64,000 nt of DNA from PoT sp049331405 (GTDB lineage: Bacteria > Planctomycetota > Planctomycetia > Isosphaerales > Isosphaeraceae), in the NCBI RefSeq assembly GCF_049331405.1, contig NZ_CP186274.1, forward strand, positions 930,001 through 994,000, read 5' to 3'. This document shows positions 1-9,035 of this stretch, one piece after another. The position numbers and the translations under genes are program-made. The first letter of the stretch is position 1, and each line of letters starts with the position of its first letter. The notes below the pieces were generated by a model. That model saw only the letters and a list, made by a program, of their open reading frames with translations. It did not search any database and was not told the DNA's origin.

Positions 1-1041
1 GTTGGTCCGCGTCACCTGGATCGCCCGGCCATTCGGGTCGACCTTGAGCGTCGGCACCCGATGCCCCTCGCCCGATGACTTCCAGCCCGCGAACGAGACG
101 CGCCTGACGGCCTCGACGTAATCCGGCCTCGCGACCGAGACGGCGGGCATGCCGTCGCCATCGCCATCTGCGCCGTTGCCGACGTCGAGGCGGAGCCCCA
201 GCAAGTGCTCGCGCGACTCGTTCTCGGGCAGGTTCCCTCGGATCCAGTCCCGGCTCATGCGAGGGTAGAGAACCGGGTCGATCGGGAACTGGACCAGGCG
301 TAGCTTCCGGATCGCGATGTAAGCGGCCCAGGGGTCGCACCAGCCGTTGTAGTCGTCCATGCTCTCGTACCGCCCGCCGGTCCAGGCCACGACCACGCTC
401 TCGGCGATGGTCGGGTCGAGCAGGTACGCATCGGCGACGACCGTGAGCGGCCCTCCCATGACGAGCACCAGGGGCTTGTCGGCGGAGGCCTTCTTCGCCT
501 CGGCCACGACCGCCCGGCTCCCGGCCGAGTCGAGCGGGCGCGTATCCTCGATCTTCCCCGACTTCGGCTCGGCGAGATATCCGAGCGGCCCCGCCACGGG
601 CTCGGGCACGTTGCGAATGCCGTCGTGCCGGGCGAGCTGCACGATCCTCGTCCGCTCCGCGACGCATTTCTCGATGAAGTCGTCGCGGGGCAGGGTGTTG
701 TTGAAGGGCGCAACCGACGAGGATGTGCTGATACCCTTGTATTCGATCTCGCCCGCGCCGGCCAAAACCATCAGATACCAGTCGGCATAGTCGTTCGCGA
801 AATCATTGTCATACATGACGGGGTTCGTCCTGTCATACGGCAGGATGTGCGGCGAGCCCTTCGGCCTCACCACCGTCTCATCCGTCTCCGGCTGCATGGC
901 CGAGACCTCGGCCCGCGAAGCCGCGGAAAGGCATGGTGTTAGGGTCACGACGCCGAGCAGAGACAGGTTCAATACCGGCTTGATTGCTGGAATGAAAGTA
1001 GGTCCCGGAAGAGAAAAAATCCGTGGATGTGCGTGTTTCAT
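1..1041 (-). CDS. Nucleoside-hydrolase-like exported protein (3' end cut by window)
   Basis: The minus-strand frame stays open from the ATG at 1041 to the window edge (347 codons, no stop). Residues about 20-45 form a hydrophobic stretch ending in small residues, consistent with an export signal. Around residues 77-87 the motif YDNDFANDYAD resembles the Asp-rich DxDxxxDD calcium/ribose site of inosine-uridine nucleoside hydrolases. A later stretch (LVLVMGGPLTVVADA) resembles the beta-strand and loop that carry further ligands. I infer an N-ribosyl hydrolase-type enzyme acting outside the cytoplasm. The substrate cannot be told. No strong ribosome site precedes the ATG, and the inner ATG at the start of MQPETDE is an alternative start. 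Confidence 0.7.
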   Translation of the reverse strand, partial: MKHAHPRIFSLPGPTFIPAIKPVLNLSLLGVVTLTPCLSAASRAEVSAMQPETDETVVRPKGSPHILPYDRTNPVMYDNDFANDYADWYLMVLAGAGEIEYKGISTSSSVAPFNNTLPRDDFIEKCVAERTRIVQLARHDGIRNVPEPVAGPLGYLAEPKSGKIEDTRPLDSAGSRAVVAEAKKASADKPLVLVMGGPLTVVADAYLLDPTIAESVVVAWTGGRYESMDDYNGWCDPWAAYIAIRKLRLVQFPIDPVLYPRMSRDWIRGNLPENESREHLLGLRLDVGNGADGDGDGMPAVSVARPDYVEAVRRVSFAGWKSSGEGHRVPTLKVDPNGRAIQVTRTN

Positions 1042-1998
1042 GATGTGTTCTTGCCACTCTGGAGTGGAACCGCCTCGAATTCGAGGCCATCCGGATCGAG
1101 GCCACCTCGCGATGACCGTCGAGGGCAATCGCATCGCATCACCCTCGCAAATCCGCCCCAACCATCAACCCTTGCAGACGCCTCGACTCTCCACGTTCTA
1201 CGTCTCTCGTGACCTCTTGCTCTACGATTCGTCGCCAAAGATTTCAAGATCGACCTGAGTCCGGCAAGTTTCCCGCGGAACTTGAGCTTTTATCGGGCAG
1301 TCAGACGCATATTCGAGGGAAGCGGAGAGCCCGCTCTTCATCGCTGGCGAGACAACCTACGAGGTCTCCCAAAACGAGCCGCACTCCGTAACGTTTCATT
1401 CTTGAATACTTGCAACTCAATCGATGCGCAGCTCGGGTTACGAGCGTGATGAGAGGTGCTCGATAGCCTCCTCCCGTGGCTTAAAGGTTGCGACCTCATC
1501 ACCGAGCCAGCAAACGTTCGGTGATGAGGTCGCAACCCGTCCTGGACCAAACGGACGCGATCATCACACATTTGGGCCTGATGATATTCTGGGCACGCAG
1601 CGGAATTGGCGCCAAACGCTCTTTGTGAATCGAGGTGCTCGATTGGATGGGGCTTTGCTCTGTTTGGCGGCCAATTGCCTGGCAGTCTTTGAGTGCAGTT
1701 TGCCAACGCGCAGACGAAGGTGTTTGGGAATCGACATCCGCGTGACGTGGAAGGTGGGGGAAGGGCTCAGCGGGAGAAAGCATGAGGAGATAGCCACGGC
1801 CGTTTCGAAAACTCGGCGGCGAAACGGTTGAGTCGGGCTCCCTCAAGCGAAGTTGAATTGTTACGATCTGAAATCGTCGGCATGGGCTTACCTCAAGGTT
1901 GGGTAAGGTGCCGACGGGTTGCCGGACCGATGGTGGTGCGGCAGTCGCGGAGCGATGTTCGCTCGACTGGCGACTTCCGAAGGATTCGAGGGTTGAGG
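1042..1998. other. Intergenic stretch without a convincing gene
   Basis: Several overlapping open frames exist on both strands here, but none has the codon bias of its neighbours or a ribosome site. Composition is lower in GC than the flanks. The one clear element is the long perfect hairpin at 1486-1537. The stretch may be a decayed gene or mobile-element remnant; I cannot identify which. Confidence 0.5.
1486..1537. repeat. Perfect 20-bp inverted repeat
   Basis: Two 20-base arms (1486-1505 and 1518-1537) are exact reverse complements separated by 12 bases. No T-run follows either arm, so a classical intrinsic terminator is unlikely. It could be a regulator site, a small palindromic mobile element or a structured RNA. 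Confidence 0.85.
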
Positions 1999-2226
1999 AT
2001 GAACCAGGACGAACTGGCGCTGTACACGTCCCAGGAACTGATCGACGAATTGATGAGGCGGAAGACGTTCCTGGGGATCGTCGTCCATTCCGAGCAGGAA
2101 GCGAAGACGGACGAATGGCCCGAGGAGAGGATCTTCCGTGTGCGGTACAACCGGAATCTCGAGCAGGAGCAGGTGGGCCGCTTGCTGGGGGTCGTGTCCG
2201 AGTATGTCGATCGCCTCAATGCCTGA
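1999..2226 (+). CDS. Small hypothetical protein (75 aa)
   Basis: I chose the ATG at 1999 because a GAGG-rich segment lies just upstream; the open frame extends further but without a ribosome site. The product is acidic and soluble, mainly predicted helix, with no recognised domain. Its only firm neighbour relation is a strong hairpin 34 bases past its stop, shared with the convergent gene at 2345. Function unknown. Confidence 0.6.
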   Translation: MNQDELALYTSQELIDELMRRKTFLGIVVHSEQEAKTDEWPEERIFRVRYNRNLEQEQVGRLLGVVSEYVDRLNA

Positions 2227-2259
2227 GCCCGGTCGGCGACGTCAACTGCAAGACAAACG

Positions 2260-2305
2260 CCAACGACGCGGGGAAATGCCTTGAGGCAGATCCCCGCGTC
2301 GTTGG
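2260..2305. terminator. Hairpin between convergent genes
   Basis: A 15-bp perfect stem (2260-2274 with 2291-2305, 16-base loop) lies between the ends of the plus gene at 2226 and the minus gene at 2345. This is the expected position for a bidirectional terminator, though there is no long T-run. Confidence 0.7.
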
Positions 2306-2344
2306 GCGCTGACGATACGTCCGTTCAATCAAAGGGTCGGGGCG

Positions 2345-3370
2345 TCAGGATTTCTTCCTGGCGTTGCCTTTGACCTCAACCTTCCCCGACTGTTCGACCT
2401 TGAGCTCTTCCTTGCGGACATCCCCGGAAACCCGCTCGGTTTCATGGATGACACGCTTGCCGACGGTCACCTCTTCCTTGACGACCGGGGTCTTCTCGAC
2501 GGTAACGCGTTCTTCCATCACCGGGACGCGGATCTCTTCGCCGTCCTTCAGGTCGGAAGTCGCCGTCTCGCGGCCGGATACCGCATGCCGCTCGATGATG
2601 ATCTCTTCCTTGCGGATCGGGACGTCGAGGGTCTTGTGCTCGGTGTGAACCTCCTTGCGCACCCGCACTTCGCCCGTCTCGACGGGGTGCTTGGTGGCGT
2701 GGAGCTCCTCTTCCTTGACCTGGATACGCTGATTTTCGTCGCCGCGATGCAACGTCGAGAGGTCGGCGTCCTTGAGCGTGCGAGAAGTGGGCGAGGTTGC
2801 TCGGGTCTTCGAGGTCTTGGAGGTGGTGGAACAGGCCTCACCCGACGCAACGGTGTCGCTGGAGGTCAGCATGTCGTAGGCATGGTGGCTGCGCAGAATC
2901 TGGTTCGCCTCATCGGCCCGTCCCTCGGCCTTAACGGTGAGGATCGTGCGGCCGCCTTCGAATTCGCGGTTGTAGTATTCAGCCTCGTCTTCGGGGATGC
3001 CCGAGCCGATAAGGGCACCGGCTAGGCCGGCGACCGCCGCGCCACCCGCCGCATTCGCCAGGATCACGGCCAGGGTCCCGCCGGCGATCGCCGGCCCAAT
3101 GACCGGGATAACACCTGCCAGGATTCCCAGGCCTGCCAGCGCCCCCAGGCCTGCCCCGGTGACCGCACCTGCAATTGCACCTGTTTCCGCACGCGATTCG
3201 TGGCCTTCGCTCAGCTTCTCGGTGAGGTGGGTCTCACCGTGGTCTCCTCGCGTGGCGATGCCGATCTGGTCGTCGGTGAATCCGACGCGGAGGAGGGCAT
3301 CGATGGCCTGTTCGGCTTCGAGGCGGTCGGAGAAAACACCGACGACGGTACTATTTTTTCGCGTGGTCAT
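2345..3370 (-). CDS. YsnF/AvaK-type stress protein (DUF2382) with general-stress N-terminal domain
   Basis: The 341-aa product has three parts. Residues 1-70 resemble the YflT/GSP17M-like domain found in general stress proteins (VVGVFSDRLEAEQAIDALLR). Residues about 75-140 are glycine/alanine-rich and hydrophobic, like a glycine-zipper membrane segment. The C-terminal third, about 225-341, has the charged repeats of DUF2382 (RKEEIIIERHAV, VMEERVTVEKTPVVKEEV). Such proteins are associated with desiccation, heat and salt stress. The start at 3370 is supported by an AGGGAGA site; the frame extends upstream without support. It appears monocistronic. Confidence 0.85.
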   Translation of the reverse strand: MTTRKNSTVVGVFSDRLEAEQAIDALLRVGFTDDQIGIATRGDHGETHLTEKLSEGHESRAETGAIAGAVTGAGLGALAGLGILAGVIPVIGPAIAGGTLAVILANAAGGAAVAGLAGALIGSGIPEDEAEYYNREFEGGRTILTVKAEGRADEANQILRSHHAYDMLTSSDTVASGEACSTTSKTSKTRATSPTSRTLKDADLSTLHRGDENQRIQVKEEELHATKHPVETGEVRVRKEVHTEHKTLDVPIRKEEIIIERHAVSGRETATSDLKDGEEIRVPVMEERVTVEKTPVVKEEVTVGKRVIHETERVSGDVRKEELKVEQSGKVEVKGNARKKS

Positions 3371-3728
3371 TGCACGGATCTCCCTGCTGAAAGGATCGCA
3401 GAAGTGTTCTGAGGAGCCTGAGCAGAACGCTCGACTCACGACAGGGGTCAACAAATGCAATCGCAATGCCAAGAGAGACCCCCAAGAAATGCGGCGATGC
3501 AAATGGGAGATCTCGATTTCGAACTGGGAGGTGGTGAGCACCTTGTCTGCAGGACGAAGCTTCGACGGCCGACGTTCGGCGAAAACTGAATTAGGCGAGA
3601 TGGATGGCGAAAAATGAATGCCATGATGCCATCGGCATCATGGCACCCGGAGACGGGTGAGAGAAATTCAAAATTTATAGAATTGAGAAATCTTGAAGGG
3701 CCTGTTGCGTTCGCTCGTCGAATCCGGG
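3371..3728. other. Intergenic region with a terminator-like hairpin
   Basis: No gene is seen. A perfect 12-bp stem with a 3-base loop (3619-3645) lies 84 bases beyond the stop of the minus-strand gene at 3729 and could end its transcript. The rest should hold the promoter of the minus-strand gene that starts further left at 3370. Confidence 0.55.
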
Positions 3729-4892
3729 TCATCGTGAAGTGAACGGACTCCGGAACTCCTTCCGGGCCTGGATTTCCCAGATATCTTCGACGACGTCGCC
3801 GCGTATGGCGTAGATGCGGTCGTAGAGGTTCACGGTCGGGTCGCAGTGGGGGACGTAGAACTCGAGCCGATCGCCGATGCCTGGCAGGTCGCTCGGGGAG
3901 TCGGCGAGGACCCGGCCGAACTCGTCGCCGTGGTATTCGTATCGGAGGCCGGGCCAGTTCTTCGCCTCGGGGCGGAACGCGGTCTCGGTGGAGAATGACT
4001 TCACGCCGGCATCGACCGAGACGCGCCCAGGGTGGGTGGTGCTCACGACGGTGGTCAGCACGGTGAGGCTCGGCCCGAAGTCGTCGTACTCCGCGTTCCC
4101 TCGAATGCCACCGATCGCCCGGTAGCTGCCATCCATGAAGATGTAAGAGCCGCACTGGAGTTCGACCGGCACGGGCAGGCGGCCGTCGATATTGTAGGTC
4201 CCGGTGCTGCCGCACGAGAGGAACTCGACGCCGAAGCCGGAGCGCTTGAGCAACTCGAACGTCTCGACCGCCTTCGACATGGTCTCGAACGAGGCCTTCC
4301 CCCTCGCCTCGAAGCCGTGGACGTGCGAGGCCATCCCGGAATACGCCTGGATCCCTCGGAGGCGCAGCGACGGATGCGCGCCGATCCGCCGGGCCAACTC
4401 GAGCGCGGGCTGGCCCGGCAGGATCCCGAACCGCAGGTCGCCCACATCCAGGTCGACGAGGACGTCGATGTGAATCGCCGCGGCCGTCGCGGCCTCTGCC
4501 AGGAGGTCGACCTGCCTCGCGTGCCCGACGGCCAGCAGGACCTCGCCCCCGGCCCTCGCCAGGTCGACCATGCGGGTGAGCTTGCTCGGCTCGAGGATCG
4601 GCGAGGTGAGCAGGACCCCCGGGAGCCCGGCCGCGACCATCGCCTCGGCCTCGGCGACCGTCGCCGTCGAGATGCCCCTGGCTCCCGCCGCGACCTGCCT
4701 GCGGGCGATCTCCGGGCACTTGTGCGTCTTGGCGTGAGGGCGAAGGTTGCAGCCATCGCGTCTGCACTGCTCGGCCATCGTCTTGAGGTTGGCCTCGAAG
4801 ATGTCGAGGTCGACGAGCAGCGCGGGGGTCGCCAGCGCGTCCTTCACGAGGGGGGCCGAGCCGGGAGTTTCGGCCTTGGGGTCGCGTGACAT
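3729..4892 (-). CDS. D-threonine-aldolase-like PLP enzyme (DSD1/alanine racemase fold)
   Basis: The 387-aa protein has the fold-type III PLP-barrel signature PHAKTHK, with Lys55 as the expected Schiff-base residue. The second beta-domain ends in a metal motif, His349-Cys350-Asp351 (HCDPTVNLYD). In this family the D-serine dehydratases usually carry His-x-Cys, whereas D-threonine aldolases and hydroxyaspartate dehydratases carry His-x-Asp. The motif therefore favours an aldolase acting on D-beta-hydroxy amino acids. An AGGAG site precedes the ATG at 4892. The dehydrogenase at 5164 is on the same strand 271 bases upstream, so co-regulation is possible but no operon overlap is seen. Confidence 0.85.
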   Translation of the reverse strand: MSRDPKAETPGSAPLVKDALATPALLVDLDIFEANLKTMAEQCRRDGCNLRPHAKTHKCPEIARRQVAAGARGISTATVAEAEAMVAAGLPGVLLTSPILEPSKLTRMVDLARAGGEVLLAVGHARQVDLLAEAATAAAIHIDVLVDLDVGDLRFGILPGQPALELARRIGAHPSLRLRGIQAYSGMASHVHGFEARGKASFETMSKAVETFELLKRSGFGVEFLSCGSTGTYNIDGRLPVPVELQCGSYIFMDGSYRAIGGIRGNAEYDDFGPSLTVLTTVVSTTHPGRVSVDAGVKSFSTETAFRPEAKNWPGLRYEYHGDEFGRVLADSPSDLPGIGDRLEFYVPHCDPTVNLYDRIYAIRGDVVEDIWEIQARKEFRSPFTSR

Positions 4893-5163
4893 CTCAGACT
4901 CCTGCTCTGGCTGAATGCGTCGTCTCGCCTTCGATGCGGTGAAGGCGGGGTCGGTGGGACCGGCCCGGTATCGACTTCGGCGGGCGGCACGGAGAGGGAC
5001 GCCGCCGCCGGGCGGGGCGGATCGTTGGCAGGAACCCATGATGCGAGGACGGTCGGCGAAATGGAAGGGGATGGGCCGGCTTTCTTCCTCCGGGAATGCC
5101 CCTGCATCAGAATCGTCGCTCTTTCATTCAATGAAGAAAAAACGACATATGTTTTTATTGAAA

Positions 5164-6240
5164 TCAAGTTATTTCGATTGCCTGGCAGAGTGCGTCGGTC
5201 ATGGCCGTCGTGGAATCCTGGCCGCCGAGGTCGCGGGTTCGGACCTTCTTCTCCCGGAGGACGGACTCGATGGCGTTCATGAGCTTGCCGGCCAACTCCG
5301 CCTCGCCGATGAAGTCGAGCATGAGCTGGGCGGACCAGACCGTGGCGATCGGGTTGGCCTGGTCCTTGCCGACGAGGTCGAAGGCGGAGCCGTGGATCGC
5401 CTGGAAGAGGCTCGGGTACTTGCGCTCGGGGTTGATGTTCGCGCTGGGGGCGAGGCCCATGCTGCCGGTGAGGGCCGCTCCCAGGTCGGTGAGGATGTCT
5501 CCGAAGAGGTTCGAGGCGACCATGACGTCGACCGTGCCGGGGTGAGTCACCATCCTGGCCGTCATGGAGTCGACGAGTTGCTTGTCGGTGGCGACGTCGG
5601 GGTATTCGGCCGAAACCTGCTGGAAGACGTCGTCCCAGAAGACCATGTTGTGCTGCATGCTGTTCGACTTCGTGACGCTCGTCAGGCGCTTCCGACCATG
5701 CTTGCGGGTCCACTCGAACGCGAACCTCATCAGCTTCTGGGTGATACTGCGGGTGAAGACGATCGTCTGGATCGCGACCTCGTCGGTCTTGCCGGAATGG
5801 ACGCGACCGCCGATGCCCGAGTATTCCCCCTCGGAGTTCTCGCGGACGCAGACCATGTCCAGGCTTCGACAATCCTGGTCGCGGAGCGGCGAGGTCACGC
5901 CTTCGAGCAGCCGCATCGGCCGCAGGTTGATGTACTGTTCGAAGCCCTGGCGGATCGGCAGCAGGAGGCCCCAGAGGGTGATGTGGTCGGGGATCTTGTC
6001 GCTGCCGACCGGCCCCAGCAGGATCGCGTCGAAGCCGCCGCGCTCGAGTTGCTGCAGGGCGTCCCTGGGCATCATCGTGCCCGTCTTGAAGTAGTAGTTC
6101 GACCCCCAGTCGAACTCGCGGAAGTCGAACCGGATCCCGCCGTGCTCCTGCGCGAGCTTCGAGAGGACCTTGCGGCTGGAGGCGAGCACCTCCGGGCCGA
6201 TGCCGTCCGCCGGGATGATGGCGAGGTTGTACGTCTTCAT
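5164..6240 (-). CDS. TtuC/DmlA-type tartrate or D-malate dehydrogenase
   Basis: The 358-aa length and motifs fit the isopropylmalate/isocitrate dehydrogenase superfamily: ADGIGPEV near residue 12, the substrate-binding segment CVRENSEGEYSG, the KSNSMQHN region, and the NAD-binding AIHGSAFDLVGKDQANP. The segment around EGEYSGIGGR is the arrangement seen in tartrate dehydrogenase/D-malate decarboxylase rather than LeuB. It would oxidise a 2-hydroxy dicarboxylic acid with NAD. The start at 6240 has a GAGGG site. With the adjacent PLP enzyme it suggests catabolism of hydroxylated C4 acids, which is an inference from neighbourhood only. Confidence 0.88.
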   Translation of the reverse strand: MKTYNLAIIPADGIGPEVLASSRKVLSKLAQEHGGIRFDFREFDWGSNYYFKTGTMMPRDALQQLERGGFDAILLGPVGSDKIPDHITLWGLLLPIRQGFEQYINLRPMRLLEGVTSPLRDQDCRSLDMVCVRENSEGEYSGIGGRVHSGKTDEVAIQTIVFTRSITQKLMRFAFEWTRKHGRKRLTSVTKSNSMQHNMVFWDDVFQQVSAEYPDVATDKQLVDSMTARMVTHPGTVDVMVASNLFGDILTDLGAALTGSMGLAPSANINPERKYPSLFQAIHGSAFDLVGKDQANPIATVWSAQLMLDFIGEAELAGKLMNAIESVLREKKVRTRDLGGQDSTTAMTDALCQAIEIT

Positions 6241-6610
6241 GGAATATGCCCTCGGCCCGAGCCGTTCCGATCCCACGTCCGCGACCCCTTCACGCTCGGT
6301 CTCAGTCTGTCCGCCGGAGGCCCCACGATCAAGACCGGGCCCTTTTTCGACCCCTCGGCGTCTTGACACGCTTTGACACGAAGTCCGTCGCCCGAGCCCG
6401 CCGTTTCACGTCAGGGGGAGGGGCCCGCGACCCCGCGAAAACCGGCCGTCTCGTCGCCCGGGGCTCGCGTAGCAAAGATTAACAATCAAATTCGCGGCCA
6501 TCGGTCGCCGCTGGACTGGCTCCTACGTTATTCAAGGTGGGGACCGACCGCCGTCCCCTCCACATCTCTCTCGGCATATCGCCTCAAACGTCCTGGACAG
6601 GGAGGCCGCG
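6241..6610. other. Divergent promoter region
   Basis: This 370-base stretch separates the minus-strand dehydrogenase from the plus-strand exported protein, so it must hold both promoters. A short AT-rich patch near 6475-6490 is the only local composition change. I see no convincing sigma70 consensus or riboswitch. Confidence 0.4.
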
Positions 6611-7300
6611 GTGCTTCAGATTCGCCCATTCGTCTGGTCACTTCCCCTCTTCGTGGTCATGTCGATCCCGCTCCTCGCGGCCGATTCGCCGGCCATCGGC
6701 GTCCTGAAGGACAAGGGGCTCACGAGGTCGGGTCGATTCTTGGTGATCGAGGCCGAGCAACCGGTCCTCGACAAGTGGAAGGAGGCCAAGATCCTCGTCA
6801 CCGAGTACATGGCCAGCGTGGAACGGAAGAACGAGGCCGAGGCCGCCTCGCAAGAGGCCGCGCAGCTCGACGAACATCGCTCCGAGCTGCAAAGGCAGTT
6901 GGAAGAGCTGAATCAACACATCAACGAACAAGGGTTTCAGCAGGGCAACAACCAGTTCCGTGGCGGCCAGGGGGGCGGGTTCGGGCAAGGAGCCAATGGA
7001 TTCGGCCAGGGTGCCAACGGATTCGGGCAGGGGGGCATGTCCCAGCAACTGATCGCGCAGAGGAACATGCTGCGGATGGAACTGGCCGAGGTTCAATCGA
7101 CGCTCAAGGAGGTCAAGTCGCAGGCCGTGAAGGACCCCGAACGCAAGGCGATGCAGGAAGAGACGAAGAAGCGGCTCGAGGGGTGCAAGGCGACCCTATC
7201 CCAGATGCGGAAGGCGGTCGACGAGGTCACGGCGCAGTACGACGCCCTGAAGGCCAACACTAAGGTCGAACGAATATTCGCATGGCTTAGTGTTTTGTAA
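6611..7300 (+). CDS. Exported coiled-coil protein, apparently truncated at its 3' end
   Basis: A GTG start at 6611 follows a GGGAGG site. Residues 1-24 form a signal peptide ending in LLAAD. Residues 60-100 and 145-220 are heptad-rich coiled coil, separated by a glycine/glutamine/asparagine-rich repeat (GANGFGQ twice). Similar planctomycete proteins continue into a longer C-terminal domain. Here the coiled coil stops abruptly at NTKV, followed by a short foreign-looking tail (ERIFAWLSVL). Base composition falls at the same point. I infer loss of the true 3' end through integration of the element that follows. Confidence 0.7.
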   Translation: MLQIRPFVWSLPLFVVMSIPLLAADSPAIGVLKDKGLTRSGRFLVIEAEQPVLDKWKEAKILVTEYMASVERKNEAEAASQEAAQLDEHRSELQRQLEELNQHINEQGFQQGNNQFRGGQGGGFGQGANGFGQGANGFGQGGMSQQLIAQRNMLRMELAEVQSTLKEVKSQAVKDPERKAMQEETKKRLEGCKATLSQMRKAVDEVTAQYDALKANTKVERIFAWLSVL

Positions 7301-7404
7301 GTCGTTTGTTTTCAAGGGTTTGCGGATTGCATCTCTCGGTTGGTACGCCAGAGAATACCAAGAAATACCTCTGAAAACAACCTGTAGAACGACACGTAGA
7401 ACGC
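7262..7404. other. Candidate left junction of the prophage
   Basis: Coding character of the host gene ends here and an AT-richer non-coding stretch begins. Two GTAGAACG direct repeats (7384-7391 and 7396-7403) could be arm-type sites. The matching right end is outside the window, so a core att repeat cannot be verified. Confidence 0.35.
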
Positions 7405-7650
7405 CATGCTTCGGTGTTTTCTTATTGGTTGTTCCGCCTCCAGAGCAGGTCTCGCACACGCGAGGACGTCCCCATCTCCGGGCCTACTGGCTCCCATGGA
7501 GTAGTTTCGACCTATTTCAGTGATTGGATGCACGTTAGAATAAACGGGCTAAACACTTGCGGCGACTGACAGCCCGATAACTTTAGTGCCTCCCTCATGG
7601 TAGCAAGGGCGATGTCCGCTCGGGCTGGCTGATCGCCGTGAGGGCGACCG
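7405..7650. other. Non-coding lead-in to the phage genes
   Basis: With 7301-7404 this makes a 350-base gap without a supported gene. It ends with a GAGGG ribosome site for the gene at 7651. No clear promoter motif is seen. Confidence 0.4.
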
Positions 7651-8073
7651 ATGATAGCGACGATGACGCCACCGACTCCCGGTCGGAAGCGAAAGCCGAC
7701 CGCCAAGGAACTCCGGGCCGTCGAGGCCAAGGGCCGCGAGGATCGCCGCGCCGCGATCGTCGAGCTCTACCAGGACGGCAAGTCGCAGGTCTTCATCGCC
7801 AGCCTCACCGGGCTCACCCTCAGCCGCGTCGGGCAGATCCTCCGCAAGGCCGGCGTCCTCTCCGATTCCCAAACCGACCCCGATAAACTCCTCACGCCCG
7901 CCGAGCTCCGCCAGTGCCGCCGCGAGAACTCGAGGCACAATGGTGCCCTGGAGTGGCTCGCCGGCCAGCGCACCGACCGGCGGCACAACGGCCAGCCGAT
8001 GGCCCGCGAGCGGACGAACGAAGACTCGCTGCTCGAGGACCCCTGGGACCTCGGCGACGAGCCCCTGAACTGA
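7651..8073 (+). CDS. Small HTH DNA-binding protein
   Basis: The 140-aa basic protein has a helix-turn-helix at about residues 32-68 (RRAAIVELYQDG...VGQILRKAG), of the homeodomain-like type found in phage regulators and small terminases. The C-terminal half is polar and probably disordered. A GAGG site stands 7 bases before the ATG. It is the first gene of the rightward phage operon. Its place before a lysis-like block suggests a transcriptional regulator, but a DNA-packaging accessory role cannot be excluded. Confidence 0.75.
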   Translation: MIATMTPPTPGRKRKPTAKELRAVEAKGREDRRAAIVELYQDGKSQVFIASLTGLTLSRVGQILRKAGVLSDSQTDPDKLLTPAELRQCRRENSRHNGALEWLAGQRTDRRHNGQPMARERTNEDSLLEDPWDLGDEPLN

Positions 8074-8211
8074 ACCACCTCGGCCCCGGGCCAGAGGCGT
8101 CGTCACGGCGCCGAACCGGCGGCCATCCCACACCGCCTGCACGTCTACAAGACCACCATCCGACACAGCATCGGGGACGCGAACGGTCGGCGGCAGGCAG
8201 GACTCATCCCC

Positions 8212-8565
8212 ATGGCCCACGAAATCCTCAAGTGTTCGTGCGGGAAGGTCATCGCCCAGTGCAGATGCTTCTTCGGACCTCACCCAGTTCGCGTCGTGCC
8301 CAACGGATGCGATGACTGCAAGCGGTCCCTTCCTTCCAAGTCGCCGGCCATCGATTTCATCAGCTTCGAGGACGACCAGGCCGAGGCCAGGATGGTCGTC
8401 TACGAGATCAACTCGATCCTCAAGGACCTGGCCATCCACCGCGACGACCCCGGCAAGGTCATCCCCCTCATGTCCAGGCGGGACGAACTCCTCGACCGAC
8501 ACCGCGAGGTCCGACTGAGGCAACTCGCATGGGACTCCCGCTTCCTCGAGTGCGCCAGCTCCTGA
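8212..8565 (+). CDS. Small zinc-ribbon-like protein
   Basis: The 117-aa product begins with CSCGKVIAQCRC and continues to CDDC, a cysteine arrangement able to hold one zinc ion. Residues 50-110 are charged helix. The end overlaps the start of the small membrane protein at 8529, indicating translational coupling. No known family recognised. Confidence 0.7.
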   Translation: MAHEILKCSCGKVIAQCRCFFGPHPVRVVPNGCDDCKRSLPSKSPAIDFISFEDDQAEARMVVYEINSILKDLAIHRDDPGKVIPLMSRRDELLDRHREVRLRQLAWDSRFLECASS

Positions 8566-8669
8566 CATCCCTCGTCGATCACGTGATCCGCAGGCACGAC
8601 CCCCTCGTCCACATCCTCCTGATCGCGACCCTGATCTACCTCGTCAATCTCTTCCTCCCGCCCGAGTGA
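8529..8669 (+). CDS. Small single-span membrane protein (46 aa)
   Basis: The start overlaps the preceding gene by 37 bases in another frame. Residues 26-43 (LVHILLIATLIYLVNLFL) make one strong membrane helix behind a basic N-terminus. Such peptides are common in phage lysis or superinfection modules. Identification rests on hydropathy and spacing only. Confidence 0.5.
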   Translation: MGLPLPRVRQLLTSLVDHVIRRHDPLVHILLIATLIYLVNLFLPPE

Positions 8670-8702
8670 CCTCTCCCAATCCCGCCGCCGAGGCCCACCT
8701 TC

Positions 8703-9035
8703 ATGCCAGCGAGTAACGACGAGATCAAGGCGGCCATGTCCGCGCTCCGCGATGCCGAGAAGGCGGACGCAGACGCCACCGCCGCGAAGAAGGCGTCCGA
8801 GACTCGGATCGCCGCCATCAAGGGCCAATACGAGATCGAGAAGAAGGCGTACGTGGACGCCGATTCCGCCACCAAGGCGACCGCCGCCAAGGTGACCGAC
8901 GCCCAGAACGCGGTCGCCAAGCTCCTGGATCCGGGCGTCCCCTGGACCGAGGCCGGCTCGACCATCTTCATGGTCGACCCCGAAGGCACGCTGAAGGAAC
9001 TGACCCTCAACTACCTCGAGGCGAGGACCGCTTAA
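8703..9035 (+). CDS. Alanine-rich coiled-coil protein
   Basis: The 110-aa product is almost entirely helical for its first 75 residues, with heptad spacing and alternating Lys/Ala/Asp. It ends in a short beta-like tail (STIFMVDPEGTLKELTLNYLEA). Its stop overlaps the next start as TAATG, so the two are co-translated. Probably an oligomeric virion or lysis-accessory protein; no family recognised. Confidence 0.7.
   Translation: MPASNDEIKAAMSALRDAEKADADATAAKKASETRIAAIKGQYEIEKKAYVDADSATKATAAKVTDAQNAVAKLLDPGVPWTEAGSTIFMVDPEGTLKELTLNYLEARTA

Noticed and set aside
1338..1846. Overlapping open frames on both strands between the first two genes
   Set aside because: No ribosome sites, no family resemblance and no codon bias; the perfect inverted repeat lies within them.
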